Assembly (NCBI GenBank): GCA_027604505.1
Contig: JADIIX010000372.1
Coordinates: forward strand, 1 to 10,941
Direction of reading: 5' to 3'
DNA: 10,941 bases
DNA from: Gonapodya sp. JEL0774
Lineage: Eukaryota; Monoblepharomycota; Monoblepharidomycetes; Monoblepharidales; Gonapodyaceae
The first letter of the stretch is position 1; each line of letters opens with the position of its first letter. The translations under genes and the position numbers were made by a program. Below the pieces are notes generated by a model. That model was not told the origin of the DNA, made no database searches, and saw only the letters and a program-made list of their open reading frames with translations. Below are positions 1-9,600 of this stretch, piece after piece.

Positions 1-900
1 CTGTAGGCAAAACACTCCCCGACGTTTCGGCGAAACCTCAATCACGGCAAAGAACCCCTCCCCCTTCCCCCCTCAAAACTAAAAAAAAATAAAGCAACAA
101 GAAAGGAAAACCGACCCACCTTCGATGTTGAACCCGACTGTGGGTGGGACGGTCTGTTGTTCGAGTGTGTGGTGGGCGACGGGCGGGGGCACACGGGTTT
201 GGAGCACACGACACATCAAGTCCTGACCATCCACGCACACGCACACCCCACCCCACCCCCCGCCGACCCACCTCCATCGCCTCCCTCAGCGTCGAGAACC
301 CCCCTTGCACCGACCCGGTCCCGTTGCCCTTGACCACCGCCGGGGCCCCTCCCCCTCCCGGAGCGCCACCGCCACCGCCACCGTTGGCGCCGCCCTCCCA
401 CCTCCAGACGCCCATCGCGTCGATGCCCGACATGGACGCACTCCGGCGGCGGATCGAGGCCGAGGCGGAGGCGGAGGCGGTCGCGGTTGCCGGCGAGGCG
501 AGTGCGGACGTGGCCGTGGCCGTGTCCGTGGACGGACATACTGTGCGTCTGGGCCGCCTCGACTGTGGTTTGAGCGACAAGAACTGTTCCAGCGACAGGG
601 ACGCGACGGATACGTCGACACCGGTTTCGGAGACGGACCAGTCGTGGTAGATGACTTGGGGGTGGTGGGGGGTGGGGTGGGGAGTGGGTCGGTTCGGTGG
701 TTCGAAATTTGTCCACCCAGGCGGTGGGGACCGGGTACGGATGCCACCGCCGCGCCTACCCCCGGGCCCCCCCCCCCCCAACCCCCAACCCGGCCGCCCC
801 CGGTCACGGTCGTTCACGTACCAGGCACGTTATCCCTCGTGAGCTGCACATCCAGTTCTACGAATTCTGCGCCGAGGGAGGCGGCGGTGGAAAAGCTTGT
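1..900 (-). CDS. GDE1-type glycerophosphodiester phosphodiesterase (partial, spliced)
   Basis: Hydrolyses glycerophosphodiesters such as glycerophosphocholine to sn-glycerol 3-phosphate plus alcohol; in fungi GDE1-class enzymes are cytosolic. Exons on the minus strand: 900-822, 654-272 and 153-120, with introns 821-655, 271-154 and 119-1; the last acceptor (CCTACAG) falls exactly on the window edge, so the gene continues to the left. Exon 900-822 encodes EFVELDVQLTRDNVP, whose E-x-D is the metal-binding pair of GDPD enzymes, and runs across the splice into VIYHDWSVSETG. Exon 654-272 adds a low-complexity linker (Ala/Ser, then Gly) ending in GGFSTLREAME. Exon 153-120 gives TVPPTVGFNIE, the conserved NIE metal-ligand strand. 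Phases agree at every join (1, 0, 1). The upstream HRG and GENT motifs and the SPX and ankyrin regions of full GDE1 were not found, so the 5' end is unresolved: true start missing, truncation, or assembly trouble in nearby homopolymers. Family is secure; completeness is not. Confidence 0.8.
272..654 (-). other. Low-complexity linker exon of the phosphodiesterase gene
   Basis: This single exon holds about 127 codons. Its first 30 or so residues and last 15 match the conserved GDPD core. The middle is biased: a Thr/Ala then Ala/Ser alternation around 450-510, and a Gly-rich block around 345-390 made from GGC/GGT-type repeats. GDE1 proteins have a variable linker at this place, so an expansion here should be tolerated. 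The same DNA gives long spurious Pro/Ala/Arg-rich open frames on both strands, which are shadows. Confidence 0.7.
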
Positions 901-1084
901 CTGGTGGGCGGTTTGGGGGGTCGGTGGGGGGGGGGGGAGGAAGAAGCGGAGTGTGTTAGTGCGTGGACGTGGACGTGCATTGGGCATGCTGCATGGTCGT
1001 CAAGACCGCCACCGTCACCGCGCCGTGCCGCTTCCCACCTGTCGTGCCCCGCCAACCCCCCCCGCCGCCGGGAAACGGCGCCCG

Positions 1085-1136
1085 CCCCCCCCCCCCCCCC
1101 CGGGGGCGGGGGGGCGGGGGGGGGGGGGTGGGGGGG
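1085..1136. repeat. Poly-C/poly-G tract (C17, then G5-C-G7-C-G13-T-G7)
   Basis: A run of 17 C at 1085-1101 is followed at once by G runs of 5, 7, 13 and 7 separated by single C, C and T. The C and G arms can fold back on each other, and the G runs fit a G-quadruplex on the plus strand. Related runs sit at 767-779 (C13) and 926-937 (G12), the latter inside the intron just upstream of phosphodiesterase exon 900-822. Length errors in such tracts are common in assemblies, so exact run lengths are doubtful. Confidence 0.9.
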
Positions 1137-1549
1137 CAAGTGGGACGTGGTGGAGAAGGAACAAATCTGAGGGATAGTAAAGACGTATACCCGCATTTCG
1201 CTGTTATTACATTGTATGTTGTCATTATAGTATGCCTTTCATGACACCTTGTGTTTCCATTCAAAGAGAAACCCTCGCACATGCTTGAGATAAAAGAATA
1301 GCAAGAGTGCGATTGGAAGAGTACGTACGTATTCATGTGTGATGCGAGTGAGATGTGTGCATAAGAAAAAAGAAACGTTCTCGACTGAAAGTGAATAGTG
1401 TGCATGGTTGTCCGTCTATGTGCGTTGCTCTGATATTGAACACAGGAGTAGACAGTGAGGGGGACCATTGGTTTTTCAAAAAGAATCCATGAGATTCAAC
1501 GAGAGGTTCCGAGAGCAGTGGGAGGTATCTGCCGAGGATCACCAATGCT
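1137..1549. other. Intergenic stretch between two minus-strand genes
   Basis: This stretch is much more AT-rich than the DNA to its left. It lies downstream of the BRCT gene stop and upstream of the visible phosphodiesterase exons. I searched the minus strand for GHRG- and GENT-type codons of the missing phosphodiesterase N-terminus and saw none. It should contain the BRCT terminator/poly(A) region and possibly the phosphodiesterase promoter, but I can name no specific site. Confidence 0.5.
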
Positions 1550-2580
1550 TTACAGGGTTGTGGCCAGCGAAGATGATGATTGTGTTGCATTCAATTGTGT
1601 CGATGTGGGCACGGGCGTGAAGAAGTCATCCATCGTTCGAGTTTTCTGGAGACAGGGTGGGCAGGGGGAAAAAACTTTCGATGTTTATCCTTTTCTACCG
1701 TGTCGATTACTTGTCTGGTGGCTCACCTCATCCCGAACCAACTCGTACTCCTTTTCGCTCAATCTCTTCCCCTGCCTGACGCTGTCAAACACCCATTCAG
1801 GTTTGACCACGTGTATCCGACGGGATTTCGGGTGCGAAGCATTGTGGGTGAGCAGTTTGTGGGTTTTGGTGGCGGCGAGGGTAGTTGCGAGGATGTGAGT
1901 GGAGCTAGGTGAGGGAAACGGACTGTATCACGATGTTAAGGGCGGGATGGCAGGTGATGATTGGTAAACGAGCAAGAAGATCGGATCTTCGAAGTGTAGA
2001 ATCGATTTGGAACACTAAGATGCTCCAACTCACTACGACGCGCCGCCGTGTTGTGCGATTGTGCGACGGAGGGATAAGTTTGTCGTTTCCGATCCCATGT
2101 AGCCACACATGGAGATAGTCAATCCCGAGAAAATTGTTGATGTCGAGGACTTTGTGTGCTCAGCCGTCTAGAGCAGGGTGATACCGTTTACTCTGGAAAG
2201 CCAACTAAGAAAGAACGGCCGCGTTCCAGGCCAAGCCGACGTACTTGTTCCTTCGATTTACGTGTGCGTTCAGCCATGTACAGATTCCTGTTTTCGAGGG
2301 ACTCCAATTGCCTGCTCTTGATACCACCACCAGCGTTGCTCCCCTTCTTCGTCCTCCCTCCTCCCTCGGCGTATTTCGGTCTCCTGTGTACCTCCTGATG
2401 ACCATTTGCGATATTCTCGTAGGTTGTGGCACCGAATCCGAAGGGTCGTGGCAGAGGAGCGGTCAGTTTGGTGGAAATGGAAGTTGAGGGGGGGAGTTTT
2501 CGGCGTTTCGGGGGGGGTTCGGAGCCTGGCGGGGGTGATGGACGTTTTGTGCGGGTGAAAAAGGCGTCGATGGATTGCAT
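1550..2580 (-). CDS. Small BRCT-domain protein with PIP-like termini (PCNA-linked repair factor?)
   Basis: Four exons on the minus strand: 2580-2245, 2167-2034, 1922-1727 and 1645-1550, giving about 253 aa; introns are 77, 111 and 81 nt. The N-terminus MQSIDAFFTRTKRP has the M-x-x-I-x-x-F-F register of the RFC1-type PCNA-binding motif and is followed by a basic KRRK patch (residues 25-28), a likely nuclear signal. The BRCT domain spans roughly residues 124-218: IFSGLTISMCGYMG, then LRRTIAQHGG (signature GG), THILATTLAATK and HVVKPEWVFDSV (signature Trp, about residue 200). The last exon adds KTRTMDDFFTP, a second FF motif, and ends TAA. BRCT domains bind phosphopeptides or partner BRCTs in DNA repair. 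The domain resembles the REV1-type BRCT, but no polymerase part follows. Start: first in-frame ATG; the open frame continues upstream without another ATG. Domain call is strong; the exact role is inferred. Confidence 0.78.
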
Positions 2581-2989
2581 CGGCTTTGGATCGTGGGCGC
2601 GCAAGTGGAGCGCGAGGGGACGCCAGTTCGTGATCCACCTACTTTCCAAGCGGAGCCCCGTGCACACTCGTAGTTACCAACTAACATGTTAAACATGAAA
2701 GAAGCATCTGCATTTTACTCAAACTTTGACTGCTTTTGAGACCTTTGGACCATCGCGCAAAATCCATCCACCTGAAGAGCAAACGATAAAATGGGGTGAG
2801 CCTATTGTCATGAGCTGAATTCATCATCGATTCCATATCCGGAAGAGGTGAGACACGGAGAAATTTTGTGTTTGAGCTCAACCGTTCAGCTCAACAAAGT
2901 ACATGTGGATGCTGTGGCCACTACTCCGCTCGCCCACATATAAAAACTGCCTGGGATGCGTGACCTTCAATCCCCGAATAACAGGCATC
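2581..2989. promoter_or_regulatory. Divergent intergenic promoter region
   Basis: These 409 bases separate the start codons of the minus-strand BRCT gene and the plus-strand first VIT/vWA gene, so they must carry both promoters. The right side has a clear TATA/Inr pair; I see no comparable TATA box for the BRCT gene. An in-frame ATG at 2903 would extend the VIT protein by 29 residues, but it lies upstream of the TATA box and adds sequence with no counterpart in the second copy. Confidence 0.6.
2939..2973 (+). promoter_or_regulatory. TATA box plus initiator of the first VIT/vWA gene
   Basis: TATAAAAA at 2939-2946 is followed by TCAATCC at 2967-2973, a full match to the YYANWYY initiator consensus, with its A (+1) at 2969. 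The distance of 30 nt from the first T of TATA to +1 is the expected spacing for RNA polymerase II. It predicts a 5' leader of about 21 nt before the ATG at 2990 and decides that start over the upstream ATG at 2903. Confidence 0.65.
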
Positions 2990-5900
2990 ATGTCTGGACT
3001 CTTTTTGTCCGAAACCGAACAACATCTGATCCCTCTGCAAAATGTCGCTGCCGACGTTTCCATCATCGACTGTATTGCGTCTGTCACTCTCTCCCAAACC
3101 TACTTGAATGAGGCCAACAAACCCGTTGAGGCCATTTACAAGTTCCCTATTTATGAAAGTGCAGCGGTCTATTCGTTTGAAGCCGTGGTTGATGGGTCAG
3201 TCATTCGAGGAGTGTGCAAAGAGCGTGAACAGGCAGCGAAAGAGTACAATGCAGCAATTGCGGCTGGAGACAGAGCGTTTTTGTTAGAGGAACAGAAAGC
3301 CGATAGTGAGTGCGCGTAACTGCATCTTCTTTTGCGTCCCAAATTCGTTGTATGGAGATGGTTCTGAGTGACTGATATCTTTAGTCTTTCAAATCTCTGT
3401 CGGCAATATTCCACCCGGCAAACCCGTTGCCATTCGCATATCCTACATACATGAATGCAAAACGGATGAAACCAATGACGAGCTCCGTTTCACTATTCCC
3501 ACCACCATCGCACCGAAAACATACGGCACTTTCACACCACCAAGCGGAACCAACTTACTCCCAGGTGGCACGACATACAGCGGCTCAGCAGACTACACTC
3601 TCTCTGTAGTCATTGACGCTCGCATGGCCGCCGGGCCGGTTCTTGAGCTGTCCTCTCCCACACATCAGATCAAGGTCTCACTCGACGCCGCGAATCCAAA
3701 GCACGCCAGGGCCACACTGGCCCTTGACACTGTATACCTTGATAAGGACTTTGTCTTGGTGCTGAAATCCACAGGTTTGGATAAGCCCAGGGCGGTGCTA
3801 GAAGAGGACACAAGAACCGGTACAAAATCATGTATGGTGACTTTTGTGCCAAAGTTCACTCTCAAGAGCGCACCTACAGAGATAATCTTTGTACTTGATC
3901 GGTGAGTGCTCGGATATCGCCTTTCTTTTCTGTTCTGACGGCATTTGTTCGGTATGTATTGTATTACCTTGGGCCCTCCTTTCTCAGTTCTGGCTCAATG
4001 GAAGGCGAAAATATTTCCTTCGCTCGGACGGCCCTCCTTCTTTTTCTCAAATCCCTACCTCAGTCTTGCAAGTTCAACATCATCGGATTCGGATCCGGCT
4101 ACGAGCTCTTGTTCCCCAACTCGGTGGACTACAACGAAGAGAGCTTGACCAAAGCGGTGCAACATGTGGAAAAAGTGGATGCGGACTTGGGAGGGACTGA
4201 GATTTTGCCTCCACTTCAGGCGGCGGTACGGGAACCGCTGAATAATGGTTGGCAAAGAAGTATCATAGTGAGTTGTGTTTGTCTCGTCATTGGCCAAACA
4301 TCGCTCTAGGATACTGTTATACATGTCAGAATGTTGCTCAAACGACGCTTTTGTATTTAGGCCCTTACTGACGGCGAAGTCTACCAGCCCGACAGCGTTT
4401 TTGCGTTCGCCGCGCAAATATCCTCATCGCAACCGACCCGTTTCTTCACCTTGGGAGTAGGGAGCTCCGTTTCGCACTTGCTGGTCAATGGGCTGGCGAG
4501 AGCGGGGTTGGGGTCGGCAGAATTCGTCGGAGCGGGAGAACGAATGGAGGCGAAAGTGGTCAAGTTGATCAAGGCAGGGACAAAGGGATTTGTGAGGGAC
4601 TACAAGGTCGGTGTAGCAAAATTCAGTGTATTTGTTGAGCCCCATCGTGGTGACTAAACATACACGTGTGCTGGTTGCCATCGCAGGTCACGTGGTTGCC
4701 TCCATCCGTCCTGGCGGCTGCCCAGCTACACTCTTCCACCGTACCCACCTCCGAAATTCAACCCCGCACAACTTCGACTTCCTTCTTCGATAATGATATC
4801 CCTTCCGACGCGCCGCCAGCACCAGACCCGGAAACCCCCGCACACGCGGTCCCACTCGTGCAACCCGCCCCGTTCCGTGCGCCCCCACTGTACGCGGGTA
4901 CGAGGTACATCGCCTTCGCTATCCTCGACGCCAAGCTACCCAACCCTACGTCCGTCACTGTATCTGGCGTCGGACCCGACGGGCCCATCGTGCTCGAAGT
5001 GCCCATCAGCGCGCTGGTCCGGGTCGGCGCAGGCGGGGATGGTGACAGCACGGCGCTGCCCACGATACACACCATGGCGGCGAAAAAGTTGGTACAGGAT
5101 ATGGTGGAGGGGACGAGCTGGATACATCTTGGTGCGATGGGAGATCGAGTAGAGGTGGATGAGGCGAGAGTGAGGGCGGAAGCGGTGAGAATTGGGACTA
5201 CGTGTGAGTTGGTGTCGAAAGTGTGAGGCGGTAGCAATTGCTGATCGCGGTGTTGTTTTGTTGGTTCGCAAACTTTGCAGATGGTTTAGCGTCCAAGTAT
5301 ACTTCTTACGTAGCAGTACAATTGCTACAGGGTGCAGAAAAGCTCGTGGGTACACCCGAACGTATCATTGTGCCGAGCAGAGCTCCTGAGGTTCGTGGAC
5401 AAATTTGAATCCATGCAACAGTAATGCGCGACCTAATACTGATTTCAAATATTATTTTTCCCCCCATATTGCACACGTCCTCCAGGCTCCATCCTACGGC
5501 GGATATGCCATGCCGACGGTCATGACAACCTCTGTTGCCTTCGACTCCATCACACTACCGATGATGCCGATGATGGCACAGGCAGCGCCCGTGTACACGC
5601 GCGCTATTAGGCGTGTAGCGCACAGTCAACTGGTAATGGAGAGTGAAGAGGATGAAGAGGATGAAGTGCTACCAACTACCTACTCTACAACGGAACAGGT
5701 GACTTCGTGGGACGGAATGCCACCCGAGATAGAAATGTCTTCTAGCAATTTCGAAGACGACGAAGACGAAGACGATGACATGGGATTCGGACTCTTTGAT
5801 GGTGGCCCCGTCATACTAGCGAAGCCAGTTGCTGATGCGGTACCCGTGGACTCCAACTCCTCCCCAGAGCAGAAACTTCTCCTCCTCGTTTCGTTGCAGA

Positions 5901-6157
5901 AGTTCGACGGGTCCTTTCCATTCGACTCCAAACTGTTTGCTCTTGACCCGAAAGTGTCGACTGGGCCACCCTCTGGCCGTACTCAGGAAGAGTGGGCAAC
6001 GGCGTTCGCACTGGCTATCATGCTCACCGTTCTGAAGGCGCTCAAGGACGAGTGGGAGCTGGTGGCAGATAAGGCGCAGGAGTGGTTGGATGCTAGAATT
6101 GGAGAGGTGGGCAGGAAGGTGTTGGTAGAGGCGGCAAAGATACAATTTGAGGCGTGA
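2990..6157 (+). CDS. VIT and vWA domain protein, copy 1 (VWA5A/PARP4-VIT class)
   Basis: Seven exons: 2990-3305, 3385-3901, 3988-4267, 4361-4606, 4687-5203, 5281-5390 and 5486-6157, giving 885 aa. No signal peptide or membrane segment, so probably intracellular, unlike secreted inter-alpha-trypsin inhibitor heavy chains. The VIT domain covers about residues 12-135 (SVTLSQTYLN, AIYKFPIYESAAVYSFEA, then IFQISVGNIPPGK across intron 1). The vWA domain covers about 270-455 with a complete MIDAS metal site: D277-R-S279-G-S281, T348 (LGGTE) and D375 (LTDGE). A linking region follows (PPLYAGTRYIAFAI, KLVQDMVEGTSW, LASKYTSYVAV), then an acidic linker (713-722 and 752-760), and finally a helical C-terminal domain (LLLLVSLQKFDGSF, EWATAFALAIML, EWELVADKAQEWL). 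Intron 6 (5391-5485) uses a weak donor, GAG/gttcgt. Such proteins are thought to mediate metal-dependent protein contacts; the substrate or partner here is unknown. Confidence 0.93.
5486..6157 (+). other. Last exon of copy 1: acidic linker and C-terminal helical domain
   Basis: This exon encodes residues 663-885. It opens with a Met/Pro-rich stretch, then two acid clusters (ESEEDEEDE at 714-722 and EDDEDEDDD at 752-760). These precede a GLF motif and the conserved helical domain from about residue 788. In the second copy the matching region is cut by an extra intron and has a different composition. A single uninterrupted frame is clear from 5486 to the TGA at 6155-6157. Confidence 0.85.
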
Positions 6158-6693
6158 AACCACAAAGCTGATGTGATAATTCGAATTTGATTCAATTAGT
6201 GGTTATGATTTCATTAGGTTATTTCTTTACATAGTGGGCTCAAATGAGATTCGATTCCGCGGCGACTTGGGGAGAACGTCCACAGATGTGAGCAATAGAA
6301 TAGACTGTGAGACGTTAGAGCAACGCTGTGAGAGTTGGTTATCACAGTTGAAGTGAAATTCGTGGCTGGTGGGAGGTTGCCGGGGAACTGACGGACGCAG
6401 GTATATGTAGTACGGAATAAGCGGCTTTGGGGTCCGTGGTTGTATGATAAAGTCCTGATATCCGTCGTGACAGTTTCATTAATAATCAGGCATATGTCCC
6501 CTTTTCATTCCTGGCAACGGACCTTCACCCTGCGAATTGGTTCTGTCCCCCATTCATTGTCGGTGTCCTTCGCCAGTCCTTGATCGATCACACACAACTA
6601 TACCAAGCTTCGGTTCCCCACCAACCAAACCGACCGACGACCAAACCAATTAATTCCAAATTCCTTGCGCATCAGTTCTACTTCTACATATCC
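6158..6693. promoter_or_regulatory. Intergenic spacer: 3' end of copy 1 and promoter of copy 2
   Basis: I find no open frame worth calling and no AATAAA signal just after the first gene. The last 100 bases before the ATG at 6694 are rich in C, A and pyrimidines (6590-6690), as in many fungal leaders, and contain no ATG. There is no TATA box at the expected place; TATATGTA at 6402-6409 is about 290 nt upstream. The frame upstream of 6694 is open back to about 6580 but contains no ATG. Confidence 0.55.
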
Positions 6694-9600
6694 ATGGCTG
6701 CTTGTGGTCTTTACTTCATACAGCACGATTCTGCCCAGTCCGAGCAAGCAATTCCTCTCAAAAAGGTTGCAGCAGATGTGTCCATCATCGACTGTATTGC
6801 CTCAGTAACGCTCTCCCAAACTTATGTAAATGAGTCCCCGAAGCCTGTTGAGGCCATTTACAAGTTTCCTGTCTATGAGAGTGCAGCGGTCTACTCGTTT
6901 GAAGCCGTGGTTGACGGGGTCGTCATTCGAGGAGTGTGTAAAGAGCGTGAAGAAGCAGCAAAAGAGTACAATGCCGCAATCGCAGCTGGTAACAGAGCAT
7001 TTTTGCTGGAAGAGCAGAAAGCCGACAGTGGGTGAACTCCGGAAGTGTGAAAGACAGCACTCCATTTTATGTTCACATCTTCGAACCTCCAGTCTTCCAA
7101 ATCTCCGTCGGCAACATCCCCTCCGGAAAACCAGTCATAATTCTCATCTCCTACGTCCACGAATGCAAAACCGACGAAGCCAACGACGAGCTCCGATTCA
7201 CCATTCCCACCACCATTGCCTCCCAAACATATGGAACATTCAACCCACCACAAGGAACTAACTTGCTTGCAGGGGGCACCACATACAGTGACTCTGCGAA
7301 TTACACTCTTTCAGTGGCCATCGACGTCCGCACCCCCTCCGGGCCCGTCACGGAAGTCTCCTCTCCATCACACCCTATCAAAGTTTCGATCGACGCCACA
7401 AACCCTCATCACGCAATGGCCAAACTGGCGCTCGAGACTGTGTACCTTGATAAAGATTTCATCCTGGTAGTCAAATCCCCAGGCCTCGACAAGCCGCGTT
7501 TGGTTTTGGAAAGGGACCCAACCAAGGGCACAAAATGCTGCATGGTCACTTTCGTCCCAAAGTTCCGCATCAAGGAGGCCCCGACTGAAGTAATTTTTGT
7601 TCTCGATCGGTAATTACCCGTGTGTCCCGGCTGCAAGCCTCACTACGGTCCCATTGGTTGTCGTTCGGTCGTGTGTTCTTCCCAGGTCCGGCTCCATGGA
7701 CGGCGAAAACATCTCCTTCGCCCGCACAGGTCTCCTTCTCTTTCTGAAATCTCTCCCGCAAAACTGCAAGTTCAACATTGTCGGATTCGGCTCTGACCAC
7801 CAACTGCTCTTCCCGAAATCCGTGCCTTACGACGAGCGCAATCTCGCAACAGCAGTAGCGCATGTCGAAAAGGTTGAGGCAGATTTGGGCGGCACGGAGA
7901 TTCTCGCGCCCCTCCAAGCCATTGTTGCAGAGCCCGTTGAGAAGGACTGGCAAAGGACTATCATTGTGGGTTCTGGCGATCTATTTTTTGAATTTAGAAT
8001 CCTATAATTGAAAATCTACAATTGTAGGTCCTCACCGACGGCGAAGTCTACCAACCAGAATCCATCTTCGCCCTTGCGGCCGACATCTCCCGCACCCAAA
8101 ACACCCGTTTTTTCACCCTCGGCGTCGGCGACGCAGTGTCTCACTTGCTCATTAACGGACTCGCTCGCGCAGGTCTTGGATCAGCGGAATTTGTGGGTGC
8201 GGGAGAGAGGATGGAGGGGAAAGTCGTCAAACTCATCAAGGCGGGAGTCCGGGGGTTTGTCCGGGACTACAAGGTGGGTGGTGGATCATCATTAACGATT
8301 CTACTGCAAATTTTGATTAATTCAAGATTTTTTTACATCTCCTCTTTTGCAGGTGTCATGGCTTCCGGAATCCGCCATTGCAGAAGCCACCTCCATCGCC
8401 GATACCAACTCCAGCGCTCCACCATCCGAGCACAAACCAGATTCAACCTCCTTCTTTGACGACAAGGCTACTGACGACAAGCTTCCAGAACGCGTGGTGC
8501 CCCCAGCCAAGATCCCGAGCATCCAACCCGGCCCATTCCGCGCTCCTCCCCTCTACGCCGGTTCGAGGTACATTGCCTTTGCCATTCTGGACGGCAACCT
8601 TCCGGATCCCGCCACTGTCAAGATCTCCGGAGTGGGTCCTGACGGACCGATCCAGTTGGAGATTCCTGTAGGTGTGCAAACCGAGGTTGGCCCCGAAGTG
8701 AAGCCACTGGTGCACACAATGGCCGCGCGGAAGCTCGTTCAGGATATGATGGAGGGGACGAGCTGGATGCATGCAGAGGGTGTCTCGGTCGACGAAGCTA
8801 GGATAAGAACCGAAGTGGTGCGGATAGGCAAAACATGTAAGTCGAAAGTTTTGGGCGGGACTATCGCAGGGGGCGTGCGGGAATGATGAAACGTGCTCGG
8901 GGTGGTTTTAGACGGTATCGCATCAAAGTATACCTCTTACGTAGCAGTGCAGGTCCTTAACGGAGAGGAGAAAGCAGTGGGACTCCCCGAAAAAGTGATT
9001 GTTCCCAGCCGGGTAGGTGATCAGAGAGAGCTGATGCGCTTGTTCTTAGAGGGAACATCTATATTGCATTCTGACAAAACTTACTTTTCTATCCATTTGC
9101 TTCAGCCCGACGGACAATCAAGTGTAGATGCAAAGTCTTCGTTCATGCCTCCTCCCCCGTACAGCATGCGACTTTCCGCCGCCCCAATAGCCATGAACTT
9201 CGCAGCAGACCTCGAGGAATCCGAAGGTGCAGCACCCATGGAGATTATGGACCAAAGGGTTGCCTTATCAGCTCCCCCCCCAATGATTGCGCCCTCCAAG
9301 AAGAGGTCTTCGCCGGTACCGAGTGCGTCAGCAATGCTCTCGAGAGTGTCACAGGGAATGAAGTTGTCAAAGAGTTCTGAGAAGATGGAGGAAGCAGGAG
9401 TCGATGATGATGCAAAGGACGGTGCCAAAGGTTAGTTCGTTCCCACGCCCAGAAAGAAGGTCATTTTCGGGACCTCTCACACTCAGATTTGAATTTGGAC
9501 ACCCACCATGTTTTTGATTGTGCGCTTGCAACTGACACCGTATGTCAGGTGGTCCTCCAGCAGCGGGGGGCGGGGGGCTCTTTGGAATGTTCCGCAAGGC

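Noticed and set aside
1021-1075. Minus-strand VGGARQVG, faintly like the missing VxGHRGxG phosphodiesterase motif.
   Set aside because: The catalytic His and Gly are not present, the frame soon stops, and splice phases do not fit exon 900-822.
144-1177. Long plus-strand Pro/Arg/Ala-rich open frames across the GC-rich left region.
   Set aside because: They are shadows of low-complexity, high-GC DNA. The minus strand gives a recognisable, spliced phosphodiesterase over the same bases.
1800-1850. A plus-strand reading with FDHVYPTGFRVRSI resembling an FYRN domain, even bounded by acceptor-like and donor-like sites.
   Set aside because: It is antisense to the BRCT exon encoding HVVKPEWVFDSV, which has matching splice phases on both sides and a full domain context; the FYRN reading has no partner exons.
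1455-1912. Plus-strand open frames of 147 and 110 aa over the BRCT gene's 3' half.
   Set aside because: Antisense to the spliced BRCT gene, with no family features of their own.
2903-2989. Upstream in-frame ATG that would extend VIT/vWA copy 1 by 29 residues.
   Set aside because: It lies upstream of the TATA box and initiator, and the added sequence has no counterpart in copy 2.
6580-6693. Open frame upstream of copy 2 that could extend its N-terminus.
   Set aside because: It contains no ATG; the CA-rich sequence looks like a leader, and ATG at 6694 is in good context.
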